A model generated the notes under the pieces. It did not search any database. It had not been told where the DNA came from and was given only the letters and a program-made list of their open reading frames with translations. Of a stretch of DNA of 64,000 nucleotides, positions 1 to 8,481 are shown piece after piece (position 1 is the first letter of the stretch; each line of letters opens with the position of its first letter). The DNA is taken from contig NZ_AZDV01000005.1 of NCBI RefSeq assembly GCF_001434835.1, forward strand, positions 62,001 to 126,000, given 5' to 3'. The stretch is from Levilactobacillus acidifarinae DSM 19394 = JCM 15949 (GTDB lineage: Bacteria > Bacillota > Bacilli > Lactobacillales > Lactobacillaceae). The position numbers and the translations under genes are program-made.

Positions 1-5
1 TCTAG

Positions 6-56
6 ACCCGAAGATTGACCGGAAATCCCCGTCAAATCTAGGGAATTTCCGGGGTC
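6..56. repeat. Imperfect hairpin at the window edge
   Basis: GACCC at 6-10 pairs with GGGTC at 52-56, and inside it GGAAATCCC pairs with GGGAATTTCC with one bulged base. A T-rich stretch (68-72) follows at a distance. It may be the terminator of a gene lying left of the window. No coding sequence is seen in 1-474 apart from the T-box leader. Confidence 0.4.
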
Positions 57-115
57 TCCGTCCCTAGTTTTTAATTAAAAATTAGCCATAAATCTAATTA
101 TTTTCAAATTTACCG

Positions 116-143
116 TTTACTTTTTATTTCATAGTGCTATTCT
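116..143 (+). promoter_or_regulatory. Promoter of the asnA T-box transcript
   Basis: The -35 element TTTACT (116-121) and an extended -10 TGC-TATTCT (138-143) are separated by 16 bases. Transcription would start near 150, just before the T-box stem I. Confidence 0.55.
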
Positions 144-154
144 ATTGGCAACAA

Positions 155-437
155 GATAAAAGCGATAAGAAAGCAGAGTAAGCTTCTTCACCCTGACAGT
201 GAATTGGGACTAGTGAAAACCCAACCCAGACCTTGAATTAGCTGAATAACCCTTTCTTAAGTTTCTGGCTGAAATCCCGTGCGGAGAGTAGGTTTAGACG
301 TTGACCGGTACGTTACCAACGGTGGAGCATGGTTGTGCTCTTGTTTGAGGTGGTCTATTTGAGATAGGCAATCTGGGTGGTACCGCGAAAAGTCTTTCGT
401 CCCTGTATTTAGGGATGGAAGACTTTTTTATTTTGTC
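155..437 (+). promoter_or_regulatory. T-box riboswitch, asparagine type, upstream of asnA
   Basis: The T-box core GGGTGGTACCGCG lies at 375-387 and is followed by a terminator hairpin (388-427) ending in a T run. Stem I shows the loop-E elements AGTA (177-180) and GAA. After GAA the bases read T-AAC-C, so the specifier codon is most likely AAC (Asn), matching the downstream asparagine synthetase. Uncharged tRNA-Asn is expected to stabilise the antiterminator and allow asnA transcription. Confidence 0.9.
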
Positions 438-474
438 AAAACTAATGATTTTAAATTTTAAGGAGTGTGCGCTT

Positions 475-1482
475 ATGGACTTAATTATTCCCAAGGACTA
501 CGATCCAAAATTAGACGTGATTGAAACACAAAAGGCAATTCGTTATATTCGTGAAACCTTCCAAGATGAATTTGGGAAGGAAATGAATTTAACGCGGCTC
601 TCTGCGCCCATGTTTGTTGAAAAGGGCACCGGATTAAACGATAACCTAAACGGGGTCGAAAAGCCGGTTTCCTTCACCATGCAAGACATGCCGGGAAAGA
701 CCATTGAAATCGTCCACTCCTTAGCCAAGTGGAAGCGCCTGGCCTTAAAGCGGTACGGCTTCAAGATGCACACCGGTCTGTACACCAACATGAACGCCAT
801 CCGCAAAGACGAAAACCTGGACAACATTCACTCGATCTACGTCGACCAATGGGACTGGGAAAAGATCATCGCCAAGGAAGAACGGACCACGGCGACCCTC
901 GAAACTACCGTACGGACCATCTTCAAGGTCATCAAGCACATGGAACACGAGGTCTGGTACAAGTTCCCTAAAGCGGTCCATCACCTGCCCGACGACATCC
1001 ACTTTGTTACGACCCAGGAACTCGAAGACGAATTCCCGACCTTAACGCCTAAGGAACGTGAAGACGCCATCACCAAGCGTTACGGCGCCGTGTTCCTGAT
1101 GCAAATCGGGGGCAAGTTGAAGAGTGGCAAGCGCCACGACGGCCGGGCACCCGACTACGACGACTGGCAATTAAACGGCGACATCCTCTTCTGGTACGAA
1201 CCGTTACAACACGCCTTAGAAATCTCCAGCATGGGGATCCGGGTCAGTGAAGACTCAATGCGCGCCCAATTAAAGGACGCCGGCGCCGAAGACCGGGCAA
1301 CCTTACCGTTCCACAAGATGCTGTTAAACGGTGAACTCCCTTACACCATCGGGGGCGGGATCGGCCAGTCTCGGCTGTGCATGCTCCTATTGGGCAAGGC
1401 TCATGTGGGCGAAGTCCAAGCCAGCGTTTGGCCCCAGGACATGATCGACACCTGCTACGCGCACAAGATTCAAATCCTCTAA
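475..1482 (+). CDS. asnA: Aspartate-ammonia ligase (asparagine synthetase A)
   Basis: AsnA makes asparagine from aspartate, ammonia and ATP in the cytoplasm and has a class II tRNA-synthetase-like fold. The 335-residue product has the normal family length. It begins [19 protein letters not shown], and near the C-terminus carries the glycine-rich [14 protein letters not shown] stretch typical of the family. The start was set at ATG 475 because AAGGAGTG lies at 460-467; an upstream in-frame ATG at 415 falls inside the T-box terminator and has no ribosome binding site. It is a single-gene unit controlled by the Asn T-box and closed by a terminator at 1507-1546. Confidence 0.96.
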   Translation: MDLIIPKDYDPKLDVIETQKAIRYIRETFQDEFGKEMNLTRLSAPMFVEKGTGLNDNLNGVEKPVSFTMQDMPGKTIEIVHSLAKWKRLALKRYGFKMHTGLYTNMNAIRKDENLDNIHSIYVDQWDWEKIIAKEERTTATLETTVRTIFKVIKHMEHEVWYKFPKAVHHLPDDIHFVTTQELEDEFPTLTPKEREDAITKRYGAVFLMQIGGKLKSGKRHDGRAPDYDDWQLNGDILFWYEPLQHALEISSMGIRVSEDSMRAQLKDAGAEDRATLPFHKMLLNGELPYTIGGGIGQSRLCMLLLGKAHVGEVQASVWPQDMIDTCYAHKIQIL

Positions 1483-1506
1483 CCTAAATTAGTCATGTAA
1501 TCATCT

Positions 1507-1546
1507 AAAAGAACGCCCAACTCAAAAGCGAGTTGGGCGTTCTTTT
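1507..1546. terminator. Bidirectional terminator between asnA and the small secreted gene
   Basis: Perfect stem GAACGCCCAACTC / GAGTTGGGCGTTC with AAAA before and TTTT after. It can serve asnA on the plus strand and the convergent gene ending at 1563. Confidence 0.9.
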
Positions 1547-1562
1547 AAGCTACTAGGTAAGT

Positions 1563-1802
1563 TTACGGTTCTAAGTGGTGGGCGCGTTGCGTTTGGACCC
1601 GGACCACGTGTTGGTAGTGCCCTCGCACGGCCGTGGGTTCGGTCTCCGCCACACTAGCTACTACCGCGGCCGTATACGCCGCCTCGTTGGCCGCTAACGC
1701 CGATTTAGGCCCACGAGCGCTCGCCGTTGCGGGCGTGGTCAGGACGCTTAGCCCGACTAAGGCCACGGTCAGCACCCCCACTTGTTTCATCCACTTTGTC
1801 AT
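1563..1802 (-). CDS. Small secreted protein of unknown function
   Basis: The 79-residue product begins MTKWMKQVGVLTVALVGL and has a clear Sec signal peptide with probable cleavage after TATASA (about residue 29). The mature part is only about 50 residues, rich in Ala, Glu and His, with no motif I recognise. The start at 1802 is preceded by GAGGGAG at a sensible distance; a longer in-frame form starting at 1829 would disrupt the signal peptide and lacks that site. It stands alone between the asnA terminator and a sugar transporter. Function is unknown; the signal peptide is the only firm statement. Confidence 0.65.
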   Translation of the reverse strand: MTKWMKQVGVLTVALVGLSVLTTPATASARGPKSALAANEAAYTAAVVASVAETEPTAVRGHYQHVVRVQTQRAHHLEP

Positions 1803-1950
1803 ATTGTCTGCTCCCTCTCTTTTTGCCAATAGGAAACTACTTTACCATATCATCGGTCGCTTCCCATTGGTCATTGTGGCCAAAAAAAGAAACGACCGTT
1901 GTCCCGCTCGCAGTCGGGGCACCCCATCGTTTCTCGAAATAATCGTTAAA

Positions 1951-3309
1951 TTAGTTGTCGTGCCGTAAGTCCATTTCGATCTGTTCCAGCGACTTGCCCC
2001 GGGTTTCGGGAACCAAGTAGTGCACGAAGAACAGCGATAAGACGGCGAACACGGCGAAGATGGCAAACGGGCCACCCACGTTGTTATGGAAAGCATCCAG
2101 CAGGACTAAGAAGAACTGGGACACTAAGAAGTTCCCAATCCAGTTGGCCGCAGACCCGATCGATGAGCCAATCCCCCGGACGCTCAACGGGAAGATCTCC
2201 CCGATCAGAACCCAGGCAATCGGGCCCCAGGAAATGGCGAACCCGAAGATGTAGATACCAATCAGGATCATGGTTGGAATGGCCGTCGCGTGAATGCTCA
2301 TGGTAAAGTTCATCACGGCGAGAATCCCCAGTGAAACGGCCATGACCACGGAACCAAAGGTCAGCAGCTTCTTCCGGTCGAACTTATCCATGATAAACGT
2401 AGCCAAGATGGTAACCACAAAGTTAACGATCCCAATCCCTACGGAAATCCAAATGGCGCTGTTTTCGGCAAAGCCGAAGCCTTTAATGAAGACTTGGGGC
2501 AAGAAGTAGATGACCGAGTTGATGCCGACTAACTGCTGGAGCAACATGATGCCCACGGCCACGATCACGGCCGGCCGGGCAATCGTAAAGAGCATCTTGA
2601 TGCCCCCCTTAGGTTGGTGGGCCACCTTTTCGATGTCTTGTAATTCGTCTTCTGGATTAACGTCACTATTCTGTCGCAGGTAGGTCAAGACGTCGCGGGC
2701 CTCGTCGACCTGTCCCTTTTCCACCAGGTAACGTGGCGATTCGGGTAACAGGAGTCCCCCGATCAGTAACGCGGCGGCTGGAATCAGCGCGGATCCTAAC
2801 ATCCACCGCCAGTCCCGGATTCCCATCAGGTTATGCCCCAAGAACCCCAGGTTAGACACGTAGGCCAACAGAATCCCTAAGGTAATCATCAGTTGAAACA
2901 TGGTTCCCAGTGACCCCCGCCGGTCGGCCGGTGCTAATTCGGCCAGGTAAGCCGGCGTTAACGCGGAAGCCGACCCAACGGCCAACCCCAAAATGATCCG
3001 GGCAATCACCATGGACACGAAGCCCACGGCCACCATCGATAACGACGACCCCAGTAAAAAGAGGATCGCGGCTAAAATCAATAATTTCCGCCGACCGTAA
3101 CGATCGGCTAACGGCCCAATTGAAAGCGCTCCCACTGAAGAGCCGATTAAAACGGATGACGTGATGAAACTCGTTTGGGCAATCCCTAAATGAAAGTTTG
3201 ATTCAATTAAGGGAGAAGCCCCCGAAATAATCCCCGTATCGAACCCGAATAAGAGTCCTCCCAAGGCGCCAAAGATAAAAATAAATGCTGTACTCAATCG
3301 GTGTTGCAT
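1951..3309 (-). CDS. Sugar-proton symporter, MFS sugar porter family
   Basis: This 452-residue membrane protein has 12 predicted helices and the sugar porter signatures: GRRK after helix 2, PESPRYLV before the central loop, QQLVGINSVIYF in helix 7 and PETRGKSLEQIE after helix 12. It resembles XylT/AraE/IolT-type proton symporters that import pentoses or hexoses; the substrate cannot be read from the sequence. GAAGGAGTGG precedes the ATG. The promoter -35 is overlapped by a perfect cre site, so CcpA repression in glucose is expected. It has its own promoter and is separated from the HAD gene behind it by a terminator. Confidence 0.9.
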   Translation of the reverse strand: MQHRLSTAFIFIFGALGGLLFGFDTGIISGASPLIESNFHLGIAQTSFITSSVLIGSSVGALSIGPLADRYGRRKLLILAAILFLLGSSLSMVAVGFVSMVIARIILGLAVGSASALTPAYLAELAPADRRGSLGTMFQLMITLGILLAYVSNLGFLGHNLMGIRDWRWMLGSALIPAAALLIGGLLLPESPRYLVEKGQVDEARDVLTYLRQNSDVNPEDELQDIEKVAHQPKGGIKMLFTIARPAVIVAVGIMLLQQLVGINSVIYFLPQVFIKGFGFAENSAIWISVGIGIVNFVVTILATFIMDKFDRKKLLTFGSVVMAVSLGILAVMNFTMSIHATAIPTMILIGIYIFGFAISWGPIAWVLIGEIFPLSVRGIGSSIGSAANWIGNFLVSQFFLVLLDAFHNNVGGPFAIFAVFAVLSLFFVHYLVPETRGKSLEQIEMDLRHDN

Positions 3310-3345
3310 CGTTGCCCCACTCCTTCGTTCACAATTTGCATTATT

Positions 3346-3374
3346 AATATAAAACTTTTCATCGTGATTGTAAA
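3346..3374 (-). promoter_or_regulatory. Promoter of the sugar symporter
   Basis: Reading the minus strand, -35 TTTACA (3374-3369), 17-base spacer and -10 TATATT (3351-3346). The -35 hexamer lies inside the cre site, a classical layout for CcpA repression. Confidence 0.8.
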
Positions 3375-3382
3375 CGTTTTCA
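3369..3382 (-). promoter_or_regulatory. cre site (CcpA operator)
   Basis: The minus strand reads TGAAAACGTTTACA, an exact fit to the consensus TGWAANCGNTNWCA. It covers the -35 element of the sugar symporter promoter. Confidence 0.85.
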
Positions 3383-3407
3383 AATAAATATTTTTATCTT
3401 CCAAATT

Positions 3408-3448
3408 AAAAACCCGCTTCCCCATGTTTCCATGAAAAATCGGGTTTT
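3408..3448 (-). terminator. Terminator behind the HAD phosphatase
   Basis: AAAACCCG pairs with CGGGTTTTT; the loop holds an inner CATG-GAAA-CATG hairpin. The T run reads on the minus strand. Confidence 0.75.
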
Positions 3449-3480
3449 AGAAAACTGGTCTACTAGACCAATTTCTGAAA

Positions 3481-4302
3481 TTAGACTAATGTGGCTAAAA
3501 CGTCCAAGACCCCTTCGGCGTTATTAGTCCCGGTATGGTGGGTAACCTGCGCTTTCACGGTCGGCGTGGCGTTGGCCATCGCGTACCCGTACGGGGTCAG
3601 GCGCAACATGCTTAGGTCGTTTTCATTATCGCCAAAGGTCATGATCTCGTCGTCGGCAATCTGGTACTTCTCCTGCAACTGCCGTAATCCGGCGGCCTTA
3701 TTGACCGAGCTTTCACTGATCAGCTCGGTGTTAAAGCCCGACGTTTGACTCGCCAATTCGGTGGGTAACGCCTGCCGCAGGGTGGTCATCACCCGGTTAA
3801 AGTCCACGGACGGCTGAAAGGTCACCCCGATACTGGTGATCTGGTCGTCCAGGCGCTGCGGCGTCACGGTCGGCAGGTCGCTGACCAACTGCAGGTGGTC
3901 GTAATAGTGGTGCGTTAGGTCGTAAGCGGCCTGAGAAATCTGGTCGTCGACGTAGGCCGATTTGACCCCCACCACGATGTGCTCGGCAATGTCCGTGGCG
4001 GCAAACTGGTGGTTAATCACGTCCAAGGTCGCCGCTACGGCAGCGGTTGGCATGGCCGTGATCATTAGGGGCCGCCCGTTACTGTGAACCACCGCACCGT
4101 TTTGGGAGACGAAGTCCATTTGCTGTTGAAATTCCTGGAATTGCGTTTGGAGTCGCTGGTACTGAGACCCGCTGGCGGCCACCACCCGAATCCCTTGCGC
4201 CCGTAACCGAGTCAGTAGGTCCGCAAACCGGGCGTGGTTATAGGTGTTCTGGTCGTTGAGAAACGTGCCGTCCATGTCAAACGCGACTAATTTAATCGTC
4301 AT
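3481..4302 (-). CDS. HAD-superfamily phosphatase, Cof/YidA type
   Basis: The 273-residue protein starts MTIKLVAFDMDGTFL, with the nucleophile and acid/base aspartates at D9 and D11 in the DxDGT motif. GDNENDLSML near the C-terminus is the metal-binding motif IV. Length and the C2-type cap fit Cof-like hydrolases, which dephosphorylate sugar phosphates, flavin mononucleotide or related small molecules in the cytoplasm. The exact substrate is unknown. AAGGAGG precedes the ATG. It is transcribed alone, with terminators on both sides. Confidence 0.88.
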   Translation of the reverse strand: MTIKLVAFDMDGTFLNDQNTYNHARFADLLTRLRAQGIRVVAASGSQYQRLQTQFQEFQQQMDFVSQNGAVVHSNGRPLMITAMPTAAVAATLDVINHQFAATDIAEHIVVGVKSAYVDDQISQAAYDLTHHYYDHLQLVSDLPTVTPQRLDDQITSIGVTFQPSVDFNRVMTTLRQALPTELASQTSGFNTELISESSVNKAAGLRQLQEKYQIADDEIMTFGDNENDLSMLRLTPYGYAMANATPTVKAQVTHHTGTNNAEGVLDVLATLV

Positions 4303-4373
4303 GCCGTTGCCTCCTTAAAAATCATCAGTTTAGCATACCACAAACCGTCATGTGGTTTCACGATTCAGCCCAG

Positions 4374-4409
4374 AAAAAAACGGGGATACCGACCGCGGCA
4401 TTCCCCGTT
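4374..4409 (-). terminator. Terminator of the MFS exporter gene
   Basis: On the minus strand AACGGGGA pairs with TCCCCGTT and is followed by seven T residues. Confidence 0.85.
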
Positions 4410-4424
4410 ACTTCCTATACTAAG

Positions 4425-5621
4425 TTAGTCAGCCGATTCAGTAGTCAGCTGGGCCGGTTCGCCAATAATCAAATGACTGATCACGGCCAGAATCAAAAAG
4501 CCCGCGGCCACACCGCACACGCCCGACCAACCGGCCTGACTCCAGGCCCAGGTCGCGCTCAACGTGCCGACGGACCCACCCAGAAAGTAGCTGAACATGA
4601 AGACGGAATTGTTGCGGCTACTAGCCTTACGGTTCAACGACTGCACGATCGCCTGATTGGAGACCTGACTGAATTGCGTCCCTAGGTCCAGTAAGACGAT
4701 GCCGACGATCAGTCCAAGTAACCAGGCGCCTACTCCCCAGAAAATCACGAAGGCCACGCCCGAAAAGACCATGCTTAAGCCAATGGTCAGCCGTGGGGAC
4801 CGTTGATCGACGAGCGTTCCAATCAAAGGCGCCGCCAAGACCCCCGCAATGCCCAGGAGGCCCAACAGTCCGGCCACGTTACTGCCCAAATGATATTGGG
4901 CGGCCAGGTAAAAGGCCAACGTCGACCAAAGGACGTTGGACATCCCGAAGAGGCAAAATCCGTTAATTGCCGAGCCGCGCAAGGCCCGTTGCCGGAAGAA
5001 GAGCCGCGGTAACGTCCGAATCACCGGCCAATAACGCAGGTCTTGATGCCCCCGCGCATCGTGGGGTAACCGGTAGTGGACGATTACCAGAAAAATCAGG
5101 TCGATGACCGCCGCAATCAGGTAGATGTCCTGCCACGGTAGCCAGCTTCCGAGTAAGCCGCTGAAGGACCGCGACAATAGAATTCCGGTCAACAGGCCGC
5201 TCAACACGATGCCCAGGACCTTGCCCCGCTGTAACGCGGGCGCCAGATAGCCGGCGTAAGGAATGATGAGTTGTGGGGCCACCGAGGTGATGCCCACCAG
5301 CGTGGTCGCCACCGCGAAGACCCCGGCGTTCGGGGCCCAGTAGGCCAATAACAGGGACCCGATCGATAACAGCATCATGACTTGAATCAGGTGATAGCGG
5401 TCGAAGATATCGCCTAGGGGCACGATTAATAATAGGCCAAAAGCGTAGCCCAACTGAGTGACCATCGCTAAGGCCCCGACCACCGCTTTACTTAACTGAA
5501 AATCCGTGGCAATCAAGTTTTCAATCGGTTGAATGAAGTTTAGATTGGCCACGATGACCCCCGTCACCACCGCCATCAGTAAGATGGTTCGGCGTGACAG
5601 GGTGGTTTCTCTCTTTTGCAT
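4425..5621 (-). CDS. MFS transporter, DHA1-like exporter
   Basis: The 398-residue protein has 12 hydrophobic segments and the general MFS pattern, with GDIFDRYH in the loop after helix 2. It looks like the DHA1 (12-helix) drug and metabolite efflux group; the substrate is not evident. The start MQKRETTLSRR at 5621 follows CAGGAGG at 7 bases; a longer frame from 5705 would start in the upstream terminator. It lies behind the condensation-fold gene on the same strand but a terminator-like hairpin sits between them, so co-transcription would need readthrough. A role in exporting a product of that neighbour is only a guess. Confidence 0.82.
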   Translation of the reverse strand: MQKRETTLSRRTILLMAVVTGVIVANLNFIQPIENLIATDFQLSKAVVGALAMVTQLGYAFGLLLIVPLGDIFDRYHLIQVMMLLSIGSLLLAYWAPNAGVFAVATTLVGITSVAPQLIIPYAGYLAPALQRGKVLGIVLSGLLTGILLSRSFSGLLGSWLPWQDIYLIAAVIDLIFLVIVHYRLPHDARGHQDLRYWPVIRTLPRLFFRQRALRGSAINGFCLFGMSNVLWSTLAFYLAAQYHLGSNVAGLLGLLGIAGVLAAPLIGTLVDQRSPRLTIGLSMVFSGVAFVIFWGVGAWLLGLIVGIVLLDLGTQFSQVSNQAIVQSLNRKASSRNNSVFMFSYFLGGSVGTLSATWAWSQAGWSGVCGVAAGFLILAVISHLIIGEPAQLTTESAD

Positions 5622-5687
5622 GCAAAAACCTCCTGCGTAAAGTTTAGACTTTTGCGGGGAAAAAGAAAACCAACGAAAACATGACGC

Positions 5688-5714
5688 AAAAAAACGATCC
5701 GTCACCGGACCGTT
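5688..5714 (-). terminator. Terminator behind the condensation-fold gene
   Basis: The minus strand shows AACGGTCCG / CGGATCGTT with one G-T pair, then a run of seven T residues. Confidence 0.8.
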
Positions 5715-5721
5715 TACTCGT

Positions 5722-6939
5722 TTAATGGACCCACTGAGTCAACTGGGTCGCCACGTTCTTTAAAATTTTAATCCCAAGTTGGTAATCGGGCTCCGACCCC
5801 AGCATCCGAAAGGCCAGGGTCCAAGCATCCCGGTACCCGCTAGCCGTTAACTGAAAGTAGGGCATGGTCTGGTAGGCCCCGGCGAAGTAGACCTGAGAAA
5901 CCCGGCTACCGGCAAACTGTAACCGTGCTTGGTCGATGCGACCGAAGTTGGCAAACGAAACGGCCGCCGTTGGCCGATATTTACTGGCTAACCGGCGGAC
6001 AATCTGCGGGGGTAAGGCCCGGCTCATCCGGTTAATTTCCACCAATGGTGTCAGGTAGGCCAATTGGTCGTGCAGCTCGGATAGGGTGGCTTGAACCTGC
6101 TGGACCACGTCCGCTAAGGTCGCCAACTCGTTGACCGTAATGGGGATGGGCATCTCGCTGGTTAAGTTGGCCACCTGAACCACGTTGGTCGCCGCCACGG
6201 GACCGTGGAGACGTAAATCGACCTGCGCCGGAATGACCAAATGACGACTGCCCGTCAACGTTGCTAGCGCTAAGGCGTAAGCCGCCAGAAGGACCGCGTT
6301 AAGCGTCACCCCACTTTGCCGAGCCTTTCGTTGTAACCGTTGAGTCTCTAACCGCGAAATCACGGTCTCCCCGTGATGGTGGTGGACGTCCCCACGCAAC
6401 GTGGGAAAGGGATCTCCCGGTTGCATCAAGTCAGTTAACGACGGCAACGGCCGGTGCGGGTGGCGTAAATAGCTGACGAGGCGGCGCCCACTCCGTTCGT
6501 TCACGAACCGCGTGAGGTCATCCCCCGCATAAGCCGCCGACAACAGGTAGAGGTAATGTTTGAACCCTTCACCATCGGTCAGTAGGCGACTCATGGCCAA
6601 CCGAACCCGGTCGTACCCCGCATGGTGAATGACCTGAATTTTTAGTTGGGGACCCGCTAACACATCGAGGCGGACCCGCTCGGGATCGTGGCTGGCCGGA
6701 TATTCGTCGATCACGGGTTGCTGCCCGGACGGCTCGTCCACTTCAAACCGGTTCCAGGTCACGTTATACCGCCCTTGAATCTGAGGGACCACGGTTTGGG
6801 TCGCCCGGACGGCGGCTTGCAGCCGGTCAACGTCAATGGGCTGCGTCAGACTCAGCGTGCATTCCAGTAGCGGCCGGATCTGGGTCAAATTCAACGTTGG
6901 CATTAAGTCCAACGGTTCACCATGATAATTCACCCTCAT
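5722..6939 (-). CDS. Condensation-domain-like (COG4908-type) acyltransferase fold protein
   Basis: The 405-residue protein has the layout of the chloramphenicol-acetyltransferase/condensation superfamily: an N-terminal half ending in a helix-strand motif at residues 116-125, and a C-terminal half with SFANFGRID near residue 340. In active members the first motif is HHxxxDG. Here it reads MSRLLTDGEGF, with Arg118 where the catalytic His should be, while Asp122-Gly123 are kept. It may therefore have changed or lost its acyl-transfer chemistry. An HHHH run lies near residue 185. The start at 6939 follows GAAGGGGTG. Next to a probable efflux protein. Substrate unknown. Confidence 0.6.
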   Translation of the reverse strand: MRVNYHGEPLDLMPTLNLTQIRPLLECTLSLTQPIDVDRLQAAVRATQTVVPQIQGRYNVTWNRFEVDEPSGQQPVIDEYPASHDPERVRLDVLAGPQLKIQVIHHAGYDRVRLAMSRLLTDGEGFKHYLYLLSAAYAGDDLTRFVNERSGRRLVSYLRHPHRPLPSLTDLMQPGDPFPTLRGDVHHHHGETVISRLETQRLQRKARQSGVTLNAVLLAAYALALATLTGSRHLVIPAQVDLRLHGPVAATNVVQVANLTSEMPIPITVNELATLADVVQQVQATLSELHDQLAYLTPLVEINRMSRALPPQIVRRLASKYRPTAAVSFANFGRIDQARLQFAGSRVSQVYFAGAYQTMPYFQLTASGYRDAWTLAFRMLGSEPDYQLGIKILKNVATQLTQWVH

Positions 6940-7106
6940 CACCCCTTCAGTTCTAATTGCCCCCAGTATAGCAAAGCCACCGGTAAACCTCCCCCTAAAC
7001 ACTTGAGTTATTGTGAAAAATTAATAATCCTGTAACTTCTCGGCATTGACCGGGCTGCTCTGGTAGAATGGAGATAGCGATTTCACAAACTCATGAGGTG
7101 ATTATT

Positions 7107-7628
7107 TTGTCAACGTCTCAACCGATAACCTGCAACCAAACCTTAATGGTCACAACTCACCGGGTCTTCGAACCCGATTTAAACGAACACCAAACCGTCT
7201 TCGGGGGAAAGATTCTGTCACTGGTCGATGACAGTGCTTCGGTCGCCGCAGTCCGCTTGACCCACGCAACCGTGGTCACGGCCGCCTTTGACCACGTCAA
7301 CTTTCTGGCCCCCTTCCGCCTCGACGATTCTTTGTGCCTCGAGGCCTACGTGACCGGAACCGGAAAACGTTCCTTGGAAGTCTTCGTCAAGGTGATTGGC
7401 GAAAACCTGACCACCGGGAAACGGTTCTTAGGCTTCACCTGCTTCATCACCTACGTCCTCGATAATCCGGACGCCCCGGCGCTCCCCAGCATCCAACCGG
7501 AAACCGACGAACAGTGTTACCTGTGTGCCGGCTATTCGCAACGTTACCAGGAACGCCGCACGCACCGCGCCGGCGAACGTGAGTTGACCCAGCACCTTAC
7601 GCTGACCGCTCCCTGGTTGACGGATTAG
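7107..7628 (+). CDS. Acyl-CoA thioesterase, hotdog fold (YkhA/YciA-like)
   Basis: The 173-residue protein carries the hotdog helix sequence VFGGKILSLVDDSASVAA, with GG and the catalytic-type Asp of the acyl-CoA hydrolase family, followed by the strand FDHVNFLAPFR. Such enzymes hydrolyse acyl-CoA to free acid and CoA in the cytoplasm. I choose TTG 7107 because TGAGGTGAT lies just before it; an in-frame ATG at 7068 has no ribosome binding site and overlaps the TAGAAT -10-like sequence. A C-terminal tail of about 40 residues beyond the core is charged. Divergent from the condensation-fold gene and followed by a parS-like site. Confidence 0.85.
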   Translation: MSTSQPITCNQTLMVTTHRVFEPDLNEHQTVFGGKILSLVDDSASVAAVRLTHATVVTAAFDHVNFLAPFRLDDSLCLEAYVTGTGKRSLEVFVKVIGENLTTGKRFLGFTCFITYVLDNPDAPALPSIQPETDEQCYLCAGYSQRYQERRTHRAGERELTQHLTLTAPWLTD

Positions 7629-7631
7629 GGA

Positions 7632-7647
7632 TGTTTCACATGAAACA
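7632..7647. promoter_or_regulatory. parS-like site (ParB/Spo0J binding), one mismatch
   Basis: TGTTTCACATGAAACA matches the Bacillus consensus TGTTNCACGTGAAACA at all but one position. It lies in the short gap behind the thioesterase gene, roughly 10 kb from oriC. The same 16-mer in reverse orientation occurs at 63032-63047. Confidence 0.8.
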
Positions 7648-7673
7648 TTCGGGGCAAATTCCCGCCTAAATTC

Positions 7674-7702
7674 TTGGTTTTCGTTGGGGAAGTCATTATA
7701 CT
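7674..7702 (+). promoter_or_regulatory. Promoter of the NAD(P)-binding protein gene
   Basis: -35 TTGGTT (7674-7679), 17 bases, -10 TATACT (7697-7702). AAGGAGG follows before ATG 7735. Confidence 0.7.
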
Positions 7703-7734
7703 AATCCCATCGTTAATTAAGGAGGAATTCGTTC

Positions 7735-8382
7735 ATGAAGATTCTAATTATTGGGGCGACGGGTATGGCCGGCTCTGCGTTAGTCACCGAAGCGCTCGGC
7801 CGGGGCCACCAAGTTACCGCCCTGGCTCGCTCGACCGAAAAATTGGCCCAACTGCCAACCAACGACCAGCTGACCACCAAGGTTCAAGACGCCTTTGCGC
7901 TAACGACGGCCGATTTGACCGCCTACGATGCCGTGATTGACGCCTTCGCTACGGCCCCGGCGCAAGCTTACCGCCACGTTGACCTGGCCACACACCTCGT
8001 GGCCCAACTACGGGACACGACGACGCCCCGGTTAGCCTTCATCTTGGGCGCCGGCAGCCTGACTACCGGTACGGACCATCACTTATTCGTCCGCGATATC
8101 GAACAGGACCCGCAAGCGGCCGCCTTCGTGAGCGTTCCCCAAAATCAATTGGCCGAATTGACCTTCCTGCGCACCGTGACTAACGTCAACTGGGTCGGCG
8201 TGTCACCGGCCGCAAATTTCCATCCGGGTCCAGCCGTTCCCGCCATTCAGGGAACCGACGAGCTGTTGGCCAACGCGCAGGGGACTTCCGGGACCTCCGC
8301 GGGAACCATGGCCGTCGCCATTCTCGACGAATTGACCACGCCCAAGCACCACCAAACTCGCTTTACCGTGGCCGACCGTTAA
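7735..8382 (+). CDS. NAD(P)-binding Rossmann protein, NmrA/YwnB-like
   Basis: The 215-residue protein starts MKILIIGATGMAGSALVTEA, with the GxxGxxG dinucleotide-binding turn and a following LARS stretch that suits NADP(H). It is the short atypical SDR type (NmrA, YwnB), which lacks the YxxxK catalytic pair in the usual place. Members are NAD(P)H-dependent reductases or redox sensors; the substrate here is unknown. It has its own promoter and a strong terminator at 8394-8428, so it is a single-gene unit. Confidence 0.85.
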   Translation: MKILIIGATGMAGSALVTEALGRGHQVTALARSTEKLAQLPTNDQLTTKVQDAFALTTADLTAYDAVIDAFATAPAQAYRHVDLATHLVAQLRDTTTPRLAFILGAGSLTTGTDHHLFVRDIEQDPQAAAFVSVPQNQLAELTFLRTVTNVNWVGVSPAANFHPGPAVPAIQGTDELLANAQGTSGTSAGTMAVAILDELTTPKHHQTRFTVADR

Positions 8383-8393
8383 ACCGAAACTTC

Positions 8394-8428
8394 ACGCTAG
8401 TCCGTTTTGGGACTAGCGTTTTTATTTT
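8394..8428 (+). terminator. Terminator behind the NAD(P)-binding protein gene
   Basis: Perfect stem ACGCTAGTCC / GGACTAGCGT followed by TTTTATTTT. Confidence 0.93.
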
Positions 8429-8481
8429 AATTTGCTAAGATAGTAGGGGTTTTACACTTTAAAAAGAAAGTTGCGATTATC

